From Devosia rhizoryzae (GTDB taxonomy: Bacteria; Pseudomonadota; Alphaproteobacteria; Rhizobiales; Devosiaceae): a DNA stretch of 64,000 nucleotides. The position numbers and the translations under genes are program-made. The notes beneath the pieces are model-generated. The model had not been told where the DNA came from and ran no database searches. It saw only the letters and a program-made list of their open reading frames with translations. This document shows, one piece after another, positions 62,842 to 64,000 of the stretch. The stretch lies in NCBI RefSeq assembly GCF_016698665.1, contig NZ_CP068046.1:3451001-3515000 (forward strand), given 5' to 3'. The first letter of the stretch is position 1. Every line of letters starts with the position of its first letter.

Positions 62842-63183
62842 ATGGCCGAGCGTATTGATTATATCGAGTTTCCCAGCGGCACGATCGGGCAGAGCAGCGC
62901 ATTTTTCGAGTCCGCCTTCGGCTGGGGCATGGTGAGCTATGGCCCCGAATACCAGGCGCTGGACGGGGCCGGGCTCGATGGCGGCATCGATGGCAGCCCC
63001 GATCGGGTGGCGGCGACCATGGCCGTGATCCGTACCGACGATCTGGACGATGCCGAGCGGCGCGTGATTGCCGCAGGTGGCGTCATCACGCGGCCGCAGT
63101 TCGATTTTCCTGGTGGCCGCCGGTTTCATTTCCGCGAGCCGGGCGGCAACGAGCTGGCCGTCTACGTTTCGCGCGAAGAGTAG
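62842..63183 (+). CDS. VOC family protein (glyoxalase-like)
   Basis: A 113-residue single-module vicinal oxygen chelate protein. Its start (RIDYIEFPSGTIGQSSAFFESAFGW) and the closing RRFHFREPGGNELAVYVS (FxDPxGN-type) fit the family; metal ligand residues probably include His in RFHF and Glu in GNELAVY. Roles include glyoxalase, extradiol and resistance proteins; the substrate is not evident. Its stop abuts the stop of the convergent M23 gene. Confidence 0.9.
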   Translation: MAERIDYIEFPSGTIGQSSAFFESAFGWGMVSYGPEYQALDGAGLDGGIDGSPDRVAATMAVIRTDDLDDAERRVIAAGGVITRPQFDFPGGRRFHFREPGGNELAVYVSREE

Positions 63184-64000
63184 CTACTGCGCCTGGGCGG
63201 CTGTGACCGGCGCGGGTTCGCGGGCCATAAGATCGTTGATCTGGGCGATGGTGGCGTCGAATTCACCGCGATATTGCTCGGCCAAAACATTGTCCTTGGG
63301 GAGCTTGACGCTAAGCGGATCGACCAGATTGCCGTTGATCTTGATTTCGAAATGAAGGTGCGGGCCGGTCGACTGACCGGTCGATCCGACATAGCCGATC
63401 AGCTGCCCCTGACGGACACGGCTTCCAGGTCCAAGACCATCAACGAAGCGAGAAAGGTGGCCATAGGCGGTTTCGTAGCCGTTGACGTGCTCGATCTCGA
63501 TCTTGTTGCCGTAACCCGACTGCCATTTGTAGTAGGAAATCACTCCGTCGCCGGCCGCATAGATCGGCGTGCCGGAGCGGGCGGCGAGATCGACGCCGGT
63601 GTGGAGGCGGCGCGTCTTGAAGATCGGGTGAATACGATAGCCGAAGCGGGAGCGCAGCGTGCCGCCGCCTTCCAGCGGACGGCGGTTGAGGAAGCGCTTG
63701 CCGGTCTCGCCATCGGGATCGTAGAAATCCACCGTGCCGTCATCGGTGGTGAAGCGGTAAAGCTGCCGCTTGCTGCCGCCCAGCGTCAGGCCGACATAAA
63801 GCAGCGCGTCGGGCGCCCCATCGATCTCCTCGGTTTCGAGGATTTCGATCGTGTCCCCGGCGGTGATGCGCTTGGTCATGTCGATGTCATAGGCGAACAT
63901 GCCGATGATGCGTTCGATAGTGTCGTCGGTCAGATCATGCTTGCGGCCGGTTTCCCAGATCGACCGATAGACAGTGGGCAGATTGCCGACATTGATCTGC
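63184..64000 (-). CDS. M23 family metallopeptidase (LytM-type), 5' part missing
   Basis: C-terminal 271 codons of a peptidoglycan endopeptidase; the 5' end lies beyond the window. The frame is open from 64000 (QINVGNLPTVYRSIWETGRKHDL...) into the peptidase domain: SRFGYRIHPIFKTRRLHTGVDLAARSGTPIYAAGDG (in parts) with HTGVD giving two zinc ligands, and GPHLHFEI supplying the HxH ligand. A distal LysM-like or OapA-like region occurs before it. All four catalytic residues look present, so it is likely an active hydrolase. An internal ATG at 63900 is not the true start. Confidence 0.93.
   Translation of the reverse strand, partial: QINVGNLPTVYRSIWETGRKHDLTDDTIERIIGMFAYDIDMTKRITAGDTIEILETEEIDGAPDALLYVGLTLGGSKRQLYRFTTDDGTVDFYDPDGETGKRFLNRRPLEGGGTLRSRFGYRIHPIFKTRRLHTGVDLAARSGTPIYAAGDGVISYYKWQSGYGNKIEIEHVNGYETAYGHLSRFVDGLGPGSRVRQGQLIGYVGSTGQSTGPHLHFEIKINGNLVDPLSVKLPKDNVLAEQYRGEFDATIAQINDLMAREPAPVTAAQAQ

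Overview
The window is a gene-dense, GC-rich chromosomal segment with almost entirely housekeeping content. It most resembles an alphaproteobacterium of the order Hyphomicrobiales (Rhizobiales), plausibly near Devosia. Supporting evidence: a J-domain/BolA cluster beside the aerobic cobaltochelatase genes cobS-cobT, a SUV3-like helicase followed by an S4 protein, fdxA and carD, DUF4167 and DUF1178 proteins, an argJ-GNAT-mutT operon, ptsP downstream of lysC, and many palindromic intergenic repeats of the rhizobial type. No rRNA, tRNA, CRISPR array, prophage or insertion sequence was recognised. Genus placement is inference from gene content only.

Layout. 1-9.0 kb: end of a TlpA-like gene, a YjfB-like protein, rhomboid protease and PduO-type adenosyltransferase, a LysR/epimerase divergent pair, gluQRS, an AlkA-like glycosylase with an esterase, an HNH nuclease, a ParDE pair, dsbB and a DUF72 protein. 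9.0-16 kb: exported nuclease and M48 protease, Flp pilin, the argJ operon, a TetR gene with two clear operator-like palindromes, and a parvulin-type foldase. 16-25 kb: secA, L,D-transpeptidase, accA, xerD, aroK-aroB. 25-31 kb: DUF378, bolA, J-domain protein, cobS, cobT, a phytase-like esterase, and a queuosine-precursor transporter. 31-39 kb: rpmB, DUF3108, a 1-kb non-coding stretch, SUV3-like helicase, S4 protein, fdxA, carD. 39-49 kb: SPW protein, response regulator, methyltransferase, comF-grx-nitrilase-DUF1178, aldo/keto reductase, GT25, ilvD, diguanylate cyclase. 49-64 kb: secreted glycine-rich protein, ubiG with an HxlR/DHFR-like cassette, lysC, ptsP, prfA-prmC, DUF4167, clpB, DUF6157, VOC protein and a partial M23 peptidase.

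Functional links: cobST (cobalt insertion) and the PduO enzyme (adenosylation) both serve cobalamin; gluQRS and the YhhQ-type transporter both serve queuosine-modified tRNA; PpiC-like foldase, SecA, DsbB and thioredoxin-like proteins serve export and envelope folding; prfA and prmC form the classical release-factor/methylase pair.

Most notable: (i) a 123-bp palindromic repeat sits in frame inside prmC and adds about 43 residues just before the NPPY motif; (ii) three conserved genes (rhomboid, J-domain protein, prmC) lack ATG/GTG/TTG at the expected N-terminus but have a well-placed CTG; (iii) a roughly 87-bp element occurs twice in the 1-kb gap before the helicase, with a conserved 53-nt inverted-repeat core and a compensatory base-pair change; (iv) a promoter followed closely by a GCAA-loop terminator hairpin before carD looks like a small RNA or attenuator; (v) a secreted protein carries an Asn-Gly tract. 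At least five families of palindromic repeats punctuate the intergenic regions.
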